A DNA stretch of 64,000 nucleotides from Serratia quinivorans (GCF_946227985.1 NZ_CAMKGL010000013.1:62001-126000), one strand, 5' to 3'; positions 1 to 11,572 are shown, counted from the stretch's first letter. Notes: generated by a model not told the origin, from the sequence alone. Program-made: numbers and translations.

Positions 1-620
1 ACCGGGTTTAGCGCACGGTATTGATGCCATTGATCCTGACGGGGCACTGCTGTCGATGTCCTGGACTGTAAGTTACAGTGCCCGGTTCCGCTCAGCCAGC
101 ATATCAGGATTTGAATTGGTTGTTAATTCGTTCACATAAAAGCAACATTAAATCTTTGCTGAATCGTTGAGTACAGTGTAATCGGCTGCGGTACAGGCCA
201 GCCGGGGCGTGGTAAGCAATGCGATTTAGCCTGACGAGCACAACACAATAGCCATGCACTTACAATGGCTATTGGTCGCGAATAGTAAAAATTGAGATCG
301 GAAGGCACAAAAAAACCGCCGTAAAGGCGGTTCTTTTACTCCGTTCGGTGTTAGCAGGCACCTCACGGGTTTCTTACATCGTTAAAGAACGATACAAGCG
401 CTACCGAGCCAAAGCATTGTGCGCAACATCGTTCAAAAAATCAACTAAACAATGTTATCGCTGCTATTTTTAGGTACTCTCGCGATGGGTCTGTTCTGCC
501 GGTTTAGCAGCCGGTCATCGGGCTTGAGAACAGTGCTGCAACGACTGCGATACAGGCGCTTGTTCCGCCGGGATTTTTCCGGTGAGGTCACGGTGGTCGT
601 GGTTCTACAGGGATCGCGCA
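1..620. other. Leader region with no convincing gene
   Basis: I see no convincing gene here. An open frame at 452-700 has no ribosome binding site and is rich in Arg and Val from a shifted GC pattern. The only clear element is the hairpin at 314-332. What precedes this stretch in the genome is outside the window. Confidence 0.4.
314..336 (+). terminator. Rho-independent terminator, possibly bidirectional
   Basis: The stem AACCGCC / GGCGGTT closes a short GTAAA loop. It is followed by TCTTTT on the plus strand and preceded by a run of seven A, which would be a T-tract on the minus strand. It probably ends a transcript from outside the window. Confidence 0.7.
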
Positions 621-635
621 ATGAAAGGGAGTTCT

Positions 636-743
636 ATGTTTATCCTGCTCATTGTACTGGGATCGGCGTTTGGCGTGAGCAAAGGGGGTTGGTCGGTTAA
701 CGGCAACAACCTGACGCTGAATGTGATATTCCAGAACAAGTAA
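636..743 (+). CDS. Candidate small membrane protein, 35 aa
   Basis: A short frame opens at an ATG preceded four bases upstream by GGGAG. An in-frame ATG at 621, with its own AGGGA seven bases upstream, would give 40 residues. The product starts with a hydrophobic stretch (MFILLIVLGSAFGV) and ends in a polar tail (NNLTLNVIFQNK). An intrinsic terminator follows seven bases after the stop. I do not recognise the family. Good ribosome binding, one possible membrane segment and a tight terminator make it a candidate small protein, but nothing proves translation. Confidence 0.35.
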   Translation: MFILLIVLGSAFGVSKGGWSVNGNNLTLNVIFQNK

Positions 744-749
744 GCTACT

Positions 750-774
750 GGCCGCTCACTGAGCGGCCTTTTAC
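750..774 (+). terminator. Rho-independent terminator
   Basis: The inverted repeat GGCCGCTCA / TGAGCGGCC is followed by TTTTA. It lies directly after the candidate small ORF and converges on the lpd terminator. Confidence 0.75.
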
Positions 775-788
775 TGCATTCCGCCCAT

Positions 789-815
789 AAAAAAACGGCC
801 CCTTTTCAGGAGCCG
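789..815 (-). terminator. lpd terminator
   Basis: Read on the minus strand, CGGCTCC and GGGGCCG pair (one G-U) around a TGAAAA loop and are followed by a run of seven T. It sits about 25 bases after the lpd stop codon. Confidence 0.8.
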
Positions 816-841
816 CTTATCAACCGTTCAAACCAGCAGAA

Positions 842-2266
842 TTACTTCTTCTTGGCTTTCGGGTTAGGCAGATCGGTGATGCTGCCTTCGTAGATCTCAG
901 CCGCCAAACCTACAGATTCGTGCAGGGTTGGGTGGGCATGGATAGTCAACGCGATGTCTTCTGCGTCGCAACCCATCTCGATAGCCAGACCGATCTCACC
1001 CAGCAGTTCGCCGCCGTTGGTGCCGACAATCGCGCCACCGATGATACGGTGAGTTTCTTTGTCGAAGATCAGTTTGGTCATGCCGTCCGCACAATCGGAA
1101 GCGATAGCACGGCCAGAAGCTGCCCACGGGAAGGTGGAAGTTTCGTAGCTGATGCCTTTCTCTTTCGCTTCTTTCTCGGTCAGACCCACCCACGCAACTT
1201 CCGGCTCGGTGTACGCGATCGATGGGATCACTTTCGGGTCGAAGTAGTGCTTCATGCCGGCGATAACTTCTGCGGCAACGTGGCCTTCATGCACGCCTTT
1301 GTGCGCCAGCATCGGTTGACCGACGATGTCGCCGATAGCGAAGATGTGCGGCACGTTGGTGCGCAGCTGTTTGTCGACGTTGATGAAGCCACGCTCGTCA
1401 ACTTCAACACCGGCTTTACCCGCTTCCAGCAGTTTGCCGTTCGGCACACGGCCGATAGCTACCAGCACCGCGTCGTAACGCTGTGGTTCTGCAGGCGCTT
1501 TTTTACCTTCCATAGTGACATAGATGCCGTCTTCTTTGGCTTCTACCGCGGTCACTTTGGTTTCCAGCATCAGGTTGAACTGCTTGCTGATGCGTTTGGT
1601 GAAGACTTTCACCACGTCTTTGTCAGCAGCCGGGATCACCTGGTCAAACATTTCGACCACGTCAATCTGTGAACCCAACGCATGGTATACGGTGCCCATT
1701 TCCAGGCCGATGATGCCGCCGCCCATAACCAGCAGACGCTCTGGGACAGTTTTCAGTTCCAGTGCATCGGTAGAGTCCCACACGCGTGGATCTTCATGAG
1801 GAATGAATGGCAGTTGGATCGGACGGGAACCTGCGGCAATGATGGCATTGTCGAAGTTGATGGTGGTTGGGCCATTTTCGCCTTCAACAACCAGGGTGTT
1901 AGCGCCGGTGAACTTGCCCAGACCGTTAACCACTTTCACTTTACGGCCTTTAGCCATACCAGCCAGACCGCCGGTCAGCTGATTGATGACTTTTTCTTTC
2001 CAGACGCGCACTTTGTCGATGTCAGTTTTCGGCTCGCCGAAAACGATGCCGTGTTCGGCCAACGCTTTGGCTTCTTCGATCACTTTGGCAACGTGCAACA
2101 GGGCTTTGGAAGGGATACAGCCCACGTTCAGGCAAACACCGCCCAGAGTGGAGTAACGCTCAACCAGAATGGTTTCCAGACCTAAGTCAGCGCAACGAAA
2201 AGCAGCAGAGTAACCTGCAGGGCCCGCCCCAAGTACCACGACCTGAGTTTTAATTTCAGTACTCAT
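842..2266 (-). CDS. lpdA: Dihydrolipoyl dehydrogenase (E3)
   Basis: This FAD disulfide reductase reoxidises dihydrolipoamide for the pyruvate and 2-oxoglutarate dehydrogenase complexes and the glycine cleavage system, reducing NAD. An FAD-binding GAGPAG lies at residues 13-18, the redox pair C45/C50 in CLNVGC, an NAD-binding GGGIIG near 185 and the catalytic HAHPTLHE near the C-terminus. I start at the second of two adjacent ATGs because AGAGG then has normal spacing. This gives 474 residues, the E. coli length. The gene is the last of the aceE-aceF-lpd series. The 233-bp gap from aceF suggests an extra promoter of its own, as known in E. coli. Confidence 0.98.
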   Translation of the reverse strand: MSTEIKTQVVVLGAGPAGYSAAFRCADLGLETILVERYSTLGGVCLNVGCIPSKALLHVAKVIEEAKALAEHGIVFGEPKTDIDKVRVWKEKVINQLTGGLAGMAKGRKVKVVNGLGKFTGANTLVVEGENGPTTINFDNAIIAAGSRPIQLPFIPHEDPRVWDSTDALELKTVPERLLVMGGGIIGLEMGTVYHALGSQIDVVEMFDQVIPAADKDVVKVFTKRISKQFNLMLETKVTAVEAKEDGIYVTMEGKKAPAEPQRYDAVLVAIGRVPNGKLLEAGKAGVEVDERGFINVDKQLRTNVPHIFAIGDIVGQPMLAHKGVHEGHVAAEVIAGMKHYFDPKVIPSIAYTEPEVAWVGLTEKEAKEKGISYETSTFPWAASGRAIASDCADGMTKLIFDKETHRIIGGAIVGTNGGELLGEIGLAIEMGCDAEDIALTIHAHPTLHESVGLAAEIYEGSITDLPNPKAKKK

Positions 2267-2499
2267 CATGACCTCTTAATTGATTGTCCGGCGGGTCTGA
2301 CGTCATTTTTATTACTAATCGATCTCATAACGCCCTTCATCCACCGGGACGCTTACACCGCCAGCAGTTTACAGAATTGTTAATAATCTGCAAAGCGTGT
2401 TCGAGTGACCCGTGTCTCAACAATTTTGTCGAGTCATGCAAAAACCGACAAAACTGCTACTGAAGTGATAAGGGCGCAGCATGCTGCGCCCTTTTTTCA
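2267..2499 (-). promoter_or_regulatory. aceF-lpd intergenic region, likely lpd promoter
   Basis: On the minus strand the gap contains ATTATTAACAATTCTGTAAA (about 2361-2380), close to the lpd upstream segment I remember from E. coli, where lpd has its own ArcA-controlled promoter. No start site can be fixed by eye. The similarity is from memory, so the assignment is tentative. Confidence 0.4.
2471..2492. terminator. Palindromic hairpin after aceF
   Basis: A perfect 22-bp palindrome (AGGGCGCAGC and its complement) lies eight bases past the aceF stop. The T-tract is on the plus-strand side, so for the minus-strand aceF transcript it is at best a weak terminator. It may instead stabilise the 3' end of aceEF mRNA while allowing read-through into lpd. 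Confidence 0.55.
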
Positions 2500-4383
2500 T
2501 TACATCACCATACGGCGGATGTCAGCCAGCATGTTGTTGATGATGGTAATAAAGCGCGCACCATCTGCACCGTCAATAACACGGTGGTCGAAGGAGAGCG
2601 ACATTGGCATCATCAGGCGCGGCACGAACTCTTTACCGTTCCAGACCGGCTCCATAGCAGACTTGGAGACGCCCAGAATGGCCACTTCCGGTGCATTCAC
2701 AATCGGTGCGAAGTGAGTCGTCCCGATACCGCCCAGGCTAGAGATGGTGAAACACCCGCCCTGCATTTCGCCTGCTGTCAGCTTACCGTCACGCGCTTTT
2801 TTGGAGATAGCCATCAGCTCGCGGGACAGTTCAGTGATGCTCTTCTTGTTCACATCCTTGAACACCGGAACCACCAGACCGTTTGGCGTATCAACCGCCA
2901 CACCCACGTTGATGTATTTCTTCAACGTCAGCTTCTGGCCATCTTCGGACAGAGAGCTGTTGAAGCGCGGCATCTGTTCCAGAGCAGCAGCAACGGCTTT
3001 CATGATGAACACCACCGGGGTGAACTTCACGTCCAGCTTACGCTTGGCAGCTTCTTCGTTCTGTTGCTTGCGGAAAGCTTCCAGATCGGTGATATCGGTT
3101 TTGTCGAAGTGAGTCACGTGCGGGATCATCACCCAGTTACGGCTCAGGTTGGCACCAGAGATTTTCTGGATACGACCCAGTTCCACTTCTTCGATCTCAC
3201 CGAACTTGCTGAAGTCCACTTTCGGCCAAGGCAGCATGCCTGGCAGACCGCCACCGGCAGCAGCAGCCGGAGCCGCTTCTGCACGTTTGACCGCGTCTTT
3301 CACGTAAGTCTGAACGTCTTCGCGCAGGATGCGGCCTTTACGACCGGTACCTTTCACTTTCGCCAGGTTTACGCCGAACTCACGCGCCAGACGGCGGATG
3401 ACCGGGGTAGCGTGCACATAAGCGTCGTTCTCAGCGAACTCGCCTTTGGCAGCAGGTGCAGCCTGTTGGGCCGGTGCAGAACTTGCAGCCGGAGCCGGTG
3501 CAGCTTCTGCCTTCTGGGCTGGAGCGGCAGCAGGCGCAGCGCCTTCTACTTCGAACACCATGATCAGGGAACCGGTTTTCACTTTATCGCCGGCGCTGAT
3601 TTTGATTTCTTTCACGGTACCTGCGAACGGTGCCGGCACTTCCATAGAAGCCTTGTCACCTTCAACGGTGATCAGTGACTGCTCAGCGGCAACTTTGTCG
3701 CCCACTTTAACCATCACTTCGGTGACTTCTACTTCGTCGCCGCCGATGTCCGGTACTGCAACGTCTTTGGCCGCAGAAGCCGCCGGTGCTGCAGGAGCAG
3801 CCGGAGCTTGTGCCGCAGCCGGAGCGGCAGCAGAAGCGGCGCCAGCCACTTCGAACACCATGATCAGAGAACCGGTGGTGACTTTGTCGCCGGTGGCGAT
3901 TTTGATCTCTTTCACGGTACCTGCGAACGGTGCCGGGACTTCCATTGAAGCCTTGTCGCCTTCAACGGTGATCAGGGACTGCTCGGCTTCCACCTTGTCG
4001 CCCACTTTCACCAGGATCTCGGTCACTTCAACTTCGTCAGCACCGATGTCCGGTACCGCAACGTCTTTGGCAGCAGCGGCAGCTGGCGCAGCAGCAGGTG
4101 CTGCGGCAGGTTGCTCTTCAGCCTTGGCAGCTGGTGCGGCCTGAGCCGCCCCTTCCGCTTCAAAGATCATCAGCAGTTTGCCGGTTTCGGTTTTATCACC
4201 GACGGAAACCTTGATTTCTTTAACCACACCCGCCTGCGGGGATGGGACTTCCATGGAAGCTTTATCACCTTCAACGGTGATCAGCGATTGTTCCGCTTCA
4301 ACTTTATCGCCCACTTTCACCAGAATCTCGGTGATTTCCACTTCGTCTGCACCGATGTCCGGTACTTTAATTTCGATAGACAT
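2500..4383 (-). CDS. aceF: Pyruvate dehydrogenase E2, dihydrolipoyl acetyltransferase
   Basis: E2 forms the core of the pyruvate dehydrogenase complex and passes acetyl groups from lipoyl arms to CoA. Three lipoyl domains occupy roughly residues 1-80, 104-185 and 207-288, each with the lipoylated lysine in EGDKASMEV (first K41). They are joined by long Ala/Pro-rich linkers. The E3-binding domain follows at about 325-365 ([13 protein letters not shown]). The catalytic domain ends with [11 protein letters not shown], which holds the active-site His and Asp. The length of 627 is close to the 630 of E. coli. It starts 13 bases after the aceE stop, so the two are co-transcribed. Confidence 0.98.
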   Translation of the reverse strand: MSIEIKVPDIGADEVEITEILVKVGDKVEAEQSLITVEGDKASMEVPSPQAGVVKEIKVSVGDKTETGKLLMIFEAEGAAQAAPAAKAEEQPAAAPAAAPAAAAAKDVAVPDIGADEVEVTEILVKVGDKVEAEQSLITVEGDKASMEVPAPFAGTVKEIKIATGDKVTTGSLIMVFEVAGAASAAAPAAAQAPAAPAAPAASAAKDVAVPDIGGDEVEVTEVMVKVGDKVAAEQSLITVEGDKASMEVPAPFAGTVKEIKISAGDKVKTGSLIMVFEVEGAAPAAAPAQKAEAAPAPAASSAPAQQAAPAAKGEFAENDAYVHATPVIRRLAREFGVNLAKVKGTGRKGRILREDVQTYVKDAVKRAEAAPAAAAGGGLPGMLPWPKVDFSKFGEIEEVELGRIQKISGANLSRNWVMIPHVTHFDKTDITDLEAFRKQQNEEAAKRKLDVKFTPVVFIMKAVAAALEQMPRFNSSLSEDGQKLTLKKYINVGVAVDTPNGLVVPVFKDVNKKSITELSRELMAISKKARDGKLTAGEMQGGCFTISSLGGIGTTHFAPIVNAPEVAILGVSKSAMEPVWNGKEFVPRLMMPMSLSFDHRVIDGADGARFITIINNMLADIRRMVM

Positions 4384-4396
4384 TCTTCAGTACCTC

Positions 4397-7060
<2,664 letters not shown>

Positions 7061-7230
7061 GGTGGTATTCCTTATCTGTCTAATGGTTTGTTTTGGAGCC
7101 TGTCTTCCTGTGTTCTGAGGCAAAACACACGAAGACAGGCCCATCAGTTTAGTTGCCGCTTACTTAAATGCTTAATTAAGCACTTCGAACGCAAACCCCG
7201 CAGGCTGGTGTGCCCTGAAGAGAACCGCTC

Positions 7231-7995
7231 TTAATCCTTGCGTTGCTGGAGACGCCGCAGCGATCTCTCGCGTCGGGTATGCTCCCGACTGAGATCCAGC
7301 AAGATTTCCTCGATAAACGCCAAATGGCGGTGCGAGGCTTCACGAGCTTTTTCTGGCTCGCGTGCCACAATCGCCTCAAAAATTCCGGCGCGGTGGCTGC
7401 TCACTTTTGCCAACATCTCACGGCGCGAGTAGAGCAATTCAAAGTTCTGACGCACGTTCTGTTCCAGCATCGGCCCCATACAGCGCAGCAGGTGCAGTAA
7501 CACAACGTTGTGGGCAGCTTCGGTCACGGCGATTTGGTATTGCATGACCGCGTCGGCTTCGGCGTCGAGATCGCCGCTGTCCTGGGCCTGCTGAATCAGC
7601 ATATGGCAATCGCGGATGCGTGCCAGATCTTCGTCGGTACCGCGCAACGCCGCGTAATAGGCAGCAATGCCTTCGAGGGCATGACGGGTTTCCAACAGAT
7701 CGAATTGTGATTCAGGATGGTCGGCCAGCAGTTCAGCCAGCGGATCGCTAAAGCTCTGCCACAGATTAGTTTGTACAAAGGTGCCACCGCCCTGACGGCG
7801 CAGGAGCAGCCCTTTGGCTTCCAGGCGCTGGATAGCCTCTCTCAGAGAAGGACGGGAAACATCAAATTGTTTCGCCAGTTCACGCTCCGGGGGCAGTTTT
7901 TCGCCTGGACGCAGTGTTCCCTCGAGGATCAGATGTTCGAGCTGCTGCTCGATGACGTCTGACAACTTGGGTTGGCGGATTTTGCTGTAGGCCAT
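7231..7995 (-). CDS. pdhR: GntR/FadR-family repressor of the pdh operon
   Basis: PdhR represses pdhR-aceEF-lpd and respiratory genes and is released by pyruvate. The N-terminal winged helix ([24 protein letters not shown] without gaps in its usual position) covers about residues 10-75, followed by an all-helical FCD effector domain. The start MAYSKIRQP gives 254 residues, identical in length to E. coli PdhR. A longer frame to 8049 is rejected because it would run through the operator. A perfect PdhR site lies 34 bp upstream of this start, so autorepression is expected. Confidence 0.98.
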   Translation of the reverse strand: MAYSKIRQPKLSDVIEQQLEHLILEGTLRPGEKLPPERELAKQFDVSRPSLREAIQRLEAKGLLLRRQGGGTFVQTNLWQSFSDPLAELLADHPESQFDLLETRHALEGIAAYYAALRGTDEDLARIRDCHMLIQQAQDSGDLDAEADAVMQYQIAVTEAAHNVVLLHLLRCMGPMLEQNVRQNFELLYSRREMLAKVSSHRAGIFEAIVAREPEKAREASHRHLAFIEEILLDLSREHTRRERSLRRLQQRKD

Positions 7996-8028
7996 GGGTG
8001 ATTTCTTCTCTGCGAATGGCGCGGAGTC

Positions 8029-8045
8029 AATTGGTAATACCAATT
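8029..8045. promoter_or_regulatory. PdhR operator
   Basis: AATTGGTAATACCAATT is a perfect palindrome and a complete match to the known PdhR consensus (AATTGGT, three bases, ACCAATT). It lies just upstream of the pdhR start, where it would block the operon promoter. Confidence 0.93.
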
Positions 8046-8170
8046 TCAAAAACGTGACGGTAAAGTAACAAAGTATTCACCTCCTGTCCATATGGGCCTT
8101 GATCGAAATCAGGTTACCCGCACATTTTAACACCTCAATACCAGACCTGCTGCAAACCGCTAACGCGCGC

Positions 8171-8184
8171 TTGGTAATACCATT
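8171..8184. promoter_or_regulatory. Second PdhR-like half-degenerate site
   Basis: TTGGTAATACCATT matches the core of the operator at 8029-8045 but lacks the outer A/T bases. It lies 142 bp further from pdhR, in the shared pdhR/aroP intergenic region. Confidence 0.45.
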
Positions 8185-8628
8185 TACGAGGTAGGTTTTT
8201 GATTTAACTTTTGCGAAACCTGCCGTCAGGCAGACTGACGTCTCTAAAGTAGAATTCTATTGCATGTTTATTAAGCTTTAACGAATACCTATTTGCATCG
8301 CAAAAGGTGCGTTCGACCGGTTAATATTTCGCCACCGACCAACCGCAAGCGCTAAATTATTTTTGCGCATTATGTGAGTTAATGCTTATTTCATGCATTG
8401 AATCCCCCCTGTCGTCACACAACCCGCATTTTGTTTCCTAAACTGCTGAAATCTTAATCACTCACCACATAAAGCAGGTGCAAACTGGCGCACATAACAT
8501 TATTCTTTGCCAAACGGTAGCGGCTCCGTGGAATTAATAGATATAACGCCGTAAATAAAACAAAACACACATCGTAACCACTGCTTTACAGCATGTGAGT
8601 AATTCTGCAACGACAGAGGGTTTCATTG

Positions 8629-10011
8629 ATGGATGGTCAACAGCATGATGGCGACCAGCTGAAACGCGGCCTTAAAAACCGCCATATTCAGCTTATTGCA
8701 CTAGGGGGCGCTATTGGTACCGGGCTATTTCTCGGGATCGCGCAAACAATAAAGATGGCCGGCCCTTCGGTCATTCTCGGTTATGCCATTGGCGGCTTTA
8801 TCGCATTTTTGATCATGCGCCAACTGGGTGAAATGGTGGTAGAAGAGCCGGTGGCCGGTTCCTTTAGCCACTTCGCCTATAAATACTGGGGCAACTTCGC
8901 CGGCTTCGCTTCCGGCTGGAACTACTGGGTGCTGTACGTCCTGGTTGCCATGGCGGAACTGACCGCGGTGGGGATCTATGTGCAGTACTGGTGGCCGGAG
9001 ATCCCGACCTGGGTGTCGGCAGCCGTATTCTTCCTGGCGATTAATGCCATCAACCTGGCGAACGTGAAGGTGTATGGCGAGATGGAATTCTGGTTCGCCA
9101 TCATCAAGGTGGTGGCGATTATCGGCATGATCGTGTTCGGTGCCTATCTGCTGTTCAGCGGCATGGGCGGCCCGGAAGCCACAGTGACCAATCTGTGGGC
9201 GCAGGGCGGGTTCTTCCCGAACGGCGTCATGGGGCTGGTGATGGCGATGGCGGTGATCATGTTCTCGTTCGGTGGGCTGGAGTTGGTGGGCATCACCGCG
9301 GCAGAAGCCGATAACCCGCAGAAAAGCATTCCCAAAGCGACCAATCAGGTAATCTACCGCATCCTGCTGTTCTATATCGGTTCACTGACCATTCTGTTGT
9401 CGCTGTACCCGTGGGGAAAAGTGGTTGAAGGCGGTAGCCCGTTCGTACTGATCTTCCACGCGCTGAACAGCAACCTGGTAGCAACGGTGCTGAACGTGGT
9501 GGTGTTGACCGCCGCGCTGTCGGTATACAACAGCTGCGTCTACTGCAACAGCCGCATGCTGTACGGCCTGGCAAAACAGGGCAACGGGCCGAAAAGCCTG
9601 CTGAAAGTCGACGGTCGCGGCGTCCCTGTCATTGCGATTGCCGTTTCCGCCACCGCCACGGCGTTCTGCGTACTGATTAACTACCTGATCCCCGGCCGTG
9701 CCTTCGAACTGCTGATGGCGTTGGTGGTGTCGGCACTGGTGATCAACTGGGCGATGATCAGCCTGGCGCATCTGAAGTTCCGCGCAGCCAAGAACCGCGA
9801 AGGTGTTGAACCGAAGTTCAAGGCCTTCTGGTATCCGTTCAGCAACTATCTGTGCCTGGTGTTTATGGCCGCTATCCTGGTGATTATGTACCTGACACCA
9901 GGGATCCAAATCTCGGTGTTACTGATCCCGGTTTGGGTCGCCATTTTAGGCATCGGCTATGCCATTAAACAGCGTAGCCAGCGTGCCGTCAGCGCATCCG
10001 GCCGCGGGTAA
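8629..10011 (+). CDS. aroP: Aromatic amino acid permease (APC family)
   Basis: AroP is an inner-membrane proton symporter for Phe, Tyr and Trp. The protein has the APC signature GGAIGTGLFLG near residue 27 and about 12 hydrophobic segments. It is close to E. coli AroP over its whole length (460 versus 457 residues), including EEPVAGSFSHFAYKYWG. The ATG at 8629 is preferred over a TTG three bases earlier: AGAGGG lies eight bases upstream and E. coli AroP begins in the same way. It is divergent from pdhR as in E. coli and ends in an intrinsic terminator. Confidence 0.96.
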   Translation: MDGQQHDGDQLKRGLKNRHIQLIALGGAIGTGLFLGIAQTIKMAGPSVILGYAIGGFIAFLIMRQLGEMVVEEPVAGSFSHFAYKYWGNFAGFASGWNYWVLYVLVAMAELTAVGIYVQYWWPEIPTWVSAAVFFLAINAINLANVKVYGEMEFWFAIIKVVAIIGMIVFGAYLLFSGMGGPEATVTNLWAQGGFFPNGVMGLVMAMAVIMFSFGGLELVGITAAEADNPQKSIPKATNQVIYRILLFYIGSLTILLSLYPWGKVVEGGSPFVLIFHALNSNLVATVLNVVVLTAALSVYNSCVYCNSRMLYGLAKQGNGPKSLLKVDGRGVPVIAIAVSATATAFCVLINYLIPGRAFELLMALVVSALVINWAMISLAHLKFRAAKNREGVEPKFKAFWYPFSNYLCLVFMAAILVIMYLTPGIQISVLLIPVWVAILGIGYAIKQRSQRAVSASGRG

Positions 10012-10047
10012 CCAAGCCAAAAAACCGGATAATCTCTAATAGAGTAA

Positions 10048-10073
10048 AAGGGGCTCCGCACGCTGAGCCCCTT
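10048..10073 (+). terminator. aroP terminator
   Basis: AAGGGGCTC and GAGCCCCTT pair around an eight-base loop about 36 bases after the aroP stop. The T-tract is short (TTCTT). Confidence 0.75.
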
Positions 10074-10079
10074 CTTGAT

Positions 10080-10127
10080 CAAGGCTTATTTCGTGCTCAA
10101 CGGTGATGTCCGCCGGCAAGCCGCTTT
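10080..10127 (-). pseudogene. Relic of a cytochrome c gene 3' end
   Basis: On the minus strand this short stretch reads GLPADITVEHE. The C-terminus of the cytochrome gene ending at 11573 reads GLPADVTAEQVKALRK, and the bases around the latter's stop codon (AAATAAGCTT) resemble AAATAAGCCTT here. It looks like a decayed duplicate of about 50 bp. The match is short and was judged by eye. Confidence 0.4.
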
Positions 10128-10427
10128 CCCTCCGGGCATAGACAGGAAAACAGCCTTAAGGCATGGCAGGGGACTTATGTAGCAAGCCATGACAGCATAA
10201 CAAGCGGCAAGAGGGCGTAAAAGTTGAATACATATAATGCGGTATTGCGTTGCCATACGACCCTAACGTAGGGTCCGATAGTGGGAACGGGTCGTGTCCT
10301 GATTGGCATTGCCCGGTGGCCTACAGTACGCTTTTACGTTGGTGATAAACATATTTCATATGCCCTTATTCATGCGTGATAGGAATAATAAGGGCATAGT
10401 GAATTTCCACACTATATCCATGGATAA
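10128..10427. other. Intergenic region with promoter-like and hairpin elements
   Basis: No gene is visible. A TATAAT box occurs near 10233-10238. A long inverted repeat, TGCCCTTATT / AATAAGGGCA at 10361-10396, lies just before the toxin reading frame. Confidence 0.4.
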
Positions 10428-10493
10428 AACGCATTAGGTACTCAAGGAAGAGATTATGGCTGTTATTCCATTAGTGCCCTCGGTGGCTTTGAT

Positions 10494-10847
10494 GTGCTTG
10501 CGAAAAACTTACGCGAAGCGCGTAAGCAGGGCCAACCACGAAGCATGGCGCTTCCCAGCACCTATTATTGGTTTTACCAACAGGTCAAAAATCGGGCCCC
10601 CTGGGACTATAAGCAACAGAATCGCGCATTGGCTAACTTTGATAACTTCAACTATGGCGCTACAGGTACGGCGGCCGGTATCCCCGCTGATATTCTGTTG
10701 ATGGGGGCTGGATTCGCTCAATCCCTGGCAGGGACATCACGACCGGAATGGAGCCATTGGTACCAACGACCTCCTTACGGTGATGCCCCTCAAGATCAAT
10801 ACTGGATCAAGCAAGGAATTGATTATGCAAATCGGCATGGTTATTAG
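10494..10847 (+). CDS. Orphan polymorphic toxin tip, type 44 domain
   Basis: The frame encodes WFYQQVKNRAPWDYKQQ, NFNYGATGTAAG, then AGTSRPEW, PPYGDAPQDQ and IKQGIDYANRHG. That series is characteristic of the polymorphic toxin type 44 (Ntox44) domain normally found at the C-terminus of Rhs or other delivery proteins. No delivery module is attached. The same frame stays open back to 10428 and reads family-like residues (ALGGFDV) with no ATG; the GTG at 10494 lacks a ribosome site. An ATG at 10456 has a good AAGGA but is in another frame, so the gene may carry a frameshift or be a displaced cassette. The stop overlaps the next gene by 23 bases. Confidence 0.65.
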   Translation: MLAKNLREARKQGQPRSMALPSTYYWFYQQVKNRAPWDYKQQNRALANFDNFNYGATGTAAGIPADILLMGAGFAQSLAGTSRPEWSHWYQRPPYGDAPQDQYWIKQGIDYANRHGY

Positions 10848-11271
10848 CTGGGCTCATCGGTTGTTGACAGCTGGTTTGTTGGTTATGGCTATCTCCATGG
10901 TGGGGTATTGGTATTTCACCAACGACTCTTATGACGATAGGCTCTACAGCAAAAAGCAGTTGACTGACGATATTTGGCTTTATGTCACCGAATATCAGAA
11001 TGCGGGTGCCACCGATACGGATGTATATCGCTACTACTTGAATAAAAAGTTGGAGGGAGATCCTATTAAAGCGCTAGGTGAAAGCGCCCCTATTCTAACG
11101 GCTGATCGAGCCGACGCCACCATCCGTGGCGATGGTCATCGAATCATCATTAGTTTTTCCGGCAAAGTGTATTCCTTTACGAATTCAGCGTTTTTCTATG
11201 TCGAAAACAGCCAGACTCCCATTATACCTACCATTGACTTTTCTGCGCAGGGGGTCAATGCATGGCGATGA
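10825..11271 (+). CDS. Putative immunity protein, membrane-anchored
   Basis: The start at MQIGMVISW has AAGGA seven bases upstream and lies inside the end of the toxin frame, the usual coupling of toxin and immunity genes. The 148-residue product has one N-terminal membrane segment (about residues 9-30) and a soluble domain (roughly 35-148) that should face the periplasm. I do not recognise the family. Immunity function is inferred from position only. The topology would fit a toxin acting at the cell envelope or periplasm. Confidence 0.55.
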   Translation: MQIGMVISWAHRLLTAGLLVMAISMVGYWYFTNDSYDDRLYSKKQLTDDIWLYVTEYQNAGATDTDVYRYYLNKKLEGDPIKALGESAPILTADRADATIRGDGHRIIISFSGKVYSFTNSAFFYVENSQTPIIPTIDFSAQGVNAWR

Positions 11272-11317
11272 ACTATGCAACAGGTTGAGCGGGTAACCAG
11301 AATCACATGATGGTTAA

Positions 11318-11530
11318 CACGCTTTTTTTAATCGCCAGTTCGGCCCTGGGCACAACAGCTTTACCCTGGATGAACAGGGGAAAGATATCTTGGTTTACCA
11401 TGCGCGTAATTACACGGAGATCAAGGGGGATCCGCTCTATGACCCAAATCGTCATACACGGATTAAACCGCTGGAATGGGATGAGGAAGGAATGCCGGTA
11501 TTGGGTGAACCCCCGGCAGATAATCGTTAA
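11318..11530 (+). pseudogene. 3' fragment of a GH43 arabinofuranosidase-like gene
   Basis: With no start codon, this frame reads QFGPGHNSFTLDEQGKD, then LVYHARNYTEI, GDPLYDPNRHTR and IKPLEWDEEGMP before a stop. These are hallmark C-terminal segments of glycoside hydrolase family 43 alpha-L-arabinofuranosidases and xylosidases. Only about 70 codons remain of a gene normally over 300 codons long. It is a deletion remnant next to the toxin/immunity pair and is not translated from any visible start. Confidence 0.75.
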
Positions 11531-11534
11531 TAAA

Positions 11535-11562
11535 AAATGGCTCGATATGCCGAGCCATTTTT
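11535..11562. terminator. Bidirectional terminator
   Basis: AAATGGCTCG and CGAGCCATTT pair around ATATGC. On the minus strand the hairpin is followed by TTTTTTATT, so it ends the cytochrome/oxidoreductase operon. On the plus strand TTTTT follows the GH43 remnant. Confidence 0.85.
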
Positions 11563-11572
11563 CCATTGAAGC

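Larger units (their letters stand above)
7996..8628. promoter_or_regulatory. pdhR-aroP divergent intergenic region
   Basis: The 630-bp AT-rich gap holds the promoters of the divergent pdhR and aroP genes. Apart from the two PdhR-like sites I could not find a convincing TyrR box (TGTAAA, six bases, TTTACA), although aroP is TyrR-controlled in E. coli. No coding frame here looks real. Confidence 0.6.

Noticed and set aside
452..700. 82-codon plus-strand frame
   Set aside because: No ribosome site, odd composition, and it overlaps the better small frame at 636-743 in another register.
3446..4144. Alanine-rich plus-strand frame and internal repeats in aceF
   Set aside because: The repeats are the three lipoyl domains and Ala/Pro linkers of E2; the plus-strand frame is a shadow.
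10456..10701. 81-codon frame with a strong ribosome site before the toxin domain
   Set aside because: The translation has no family features after the first few residues, while the overlapping frame carries the Ntox44 domain; kept only as evidence for a frameshift.
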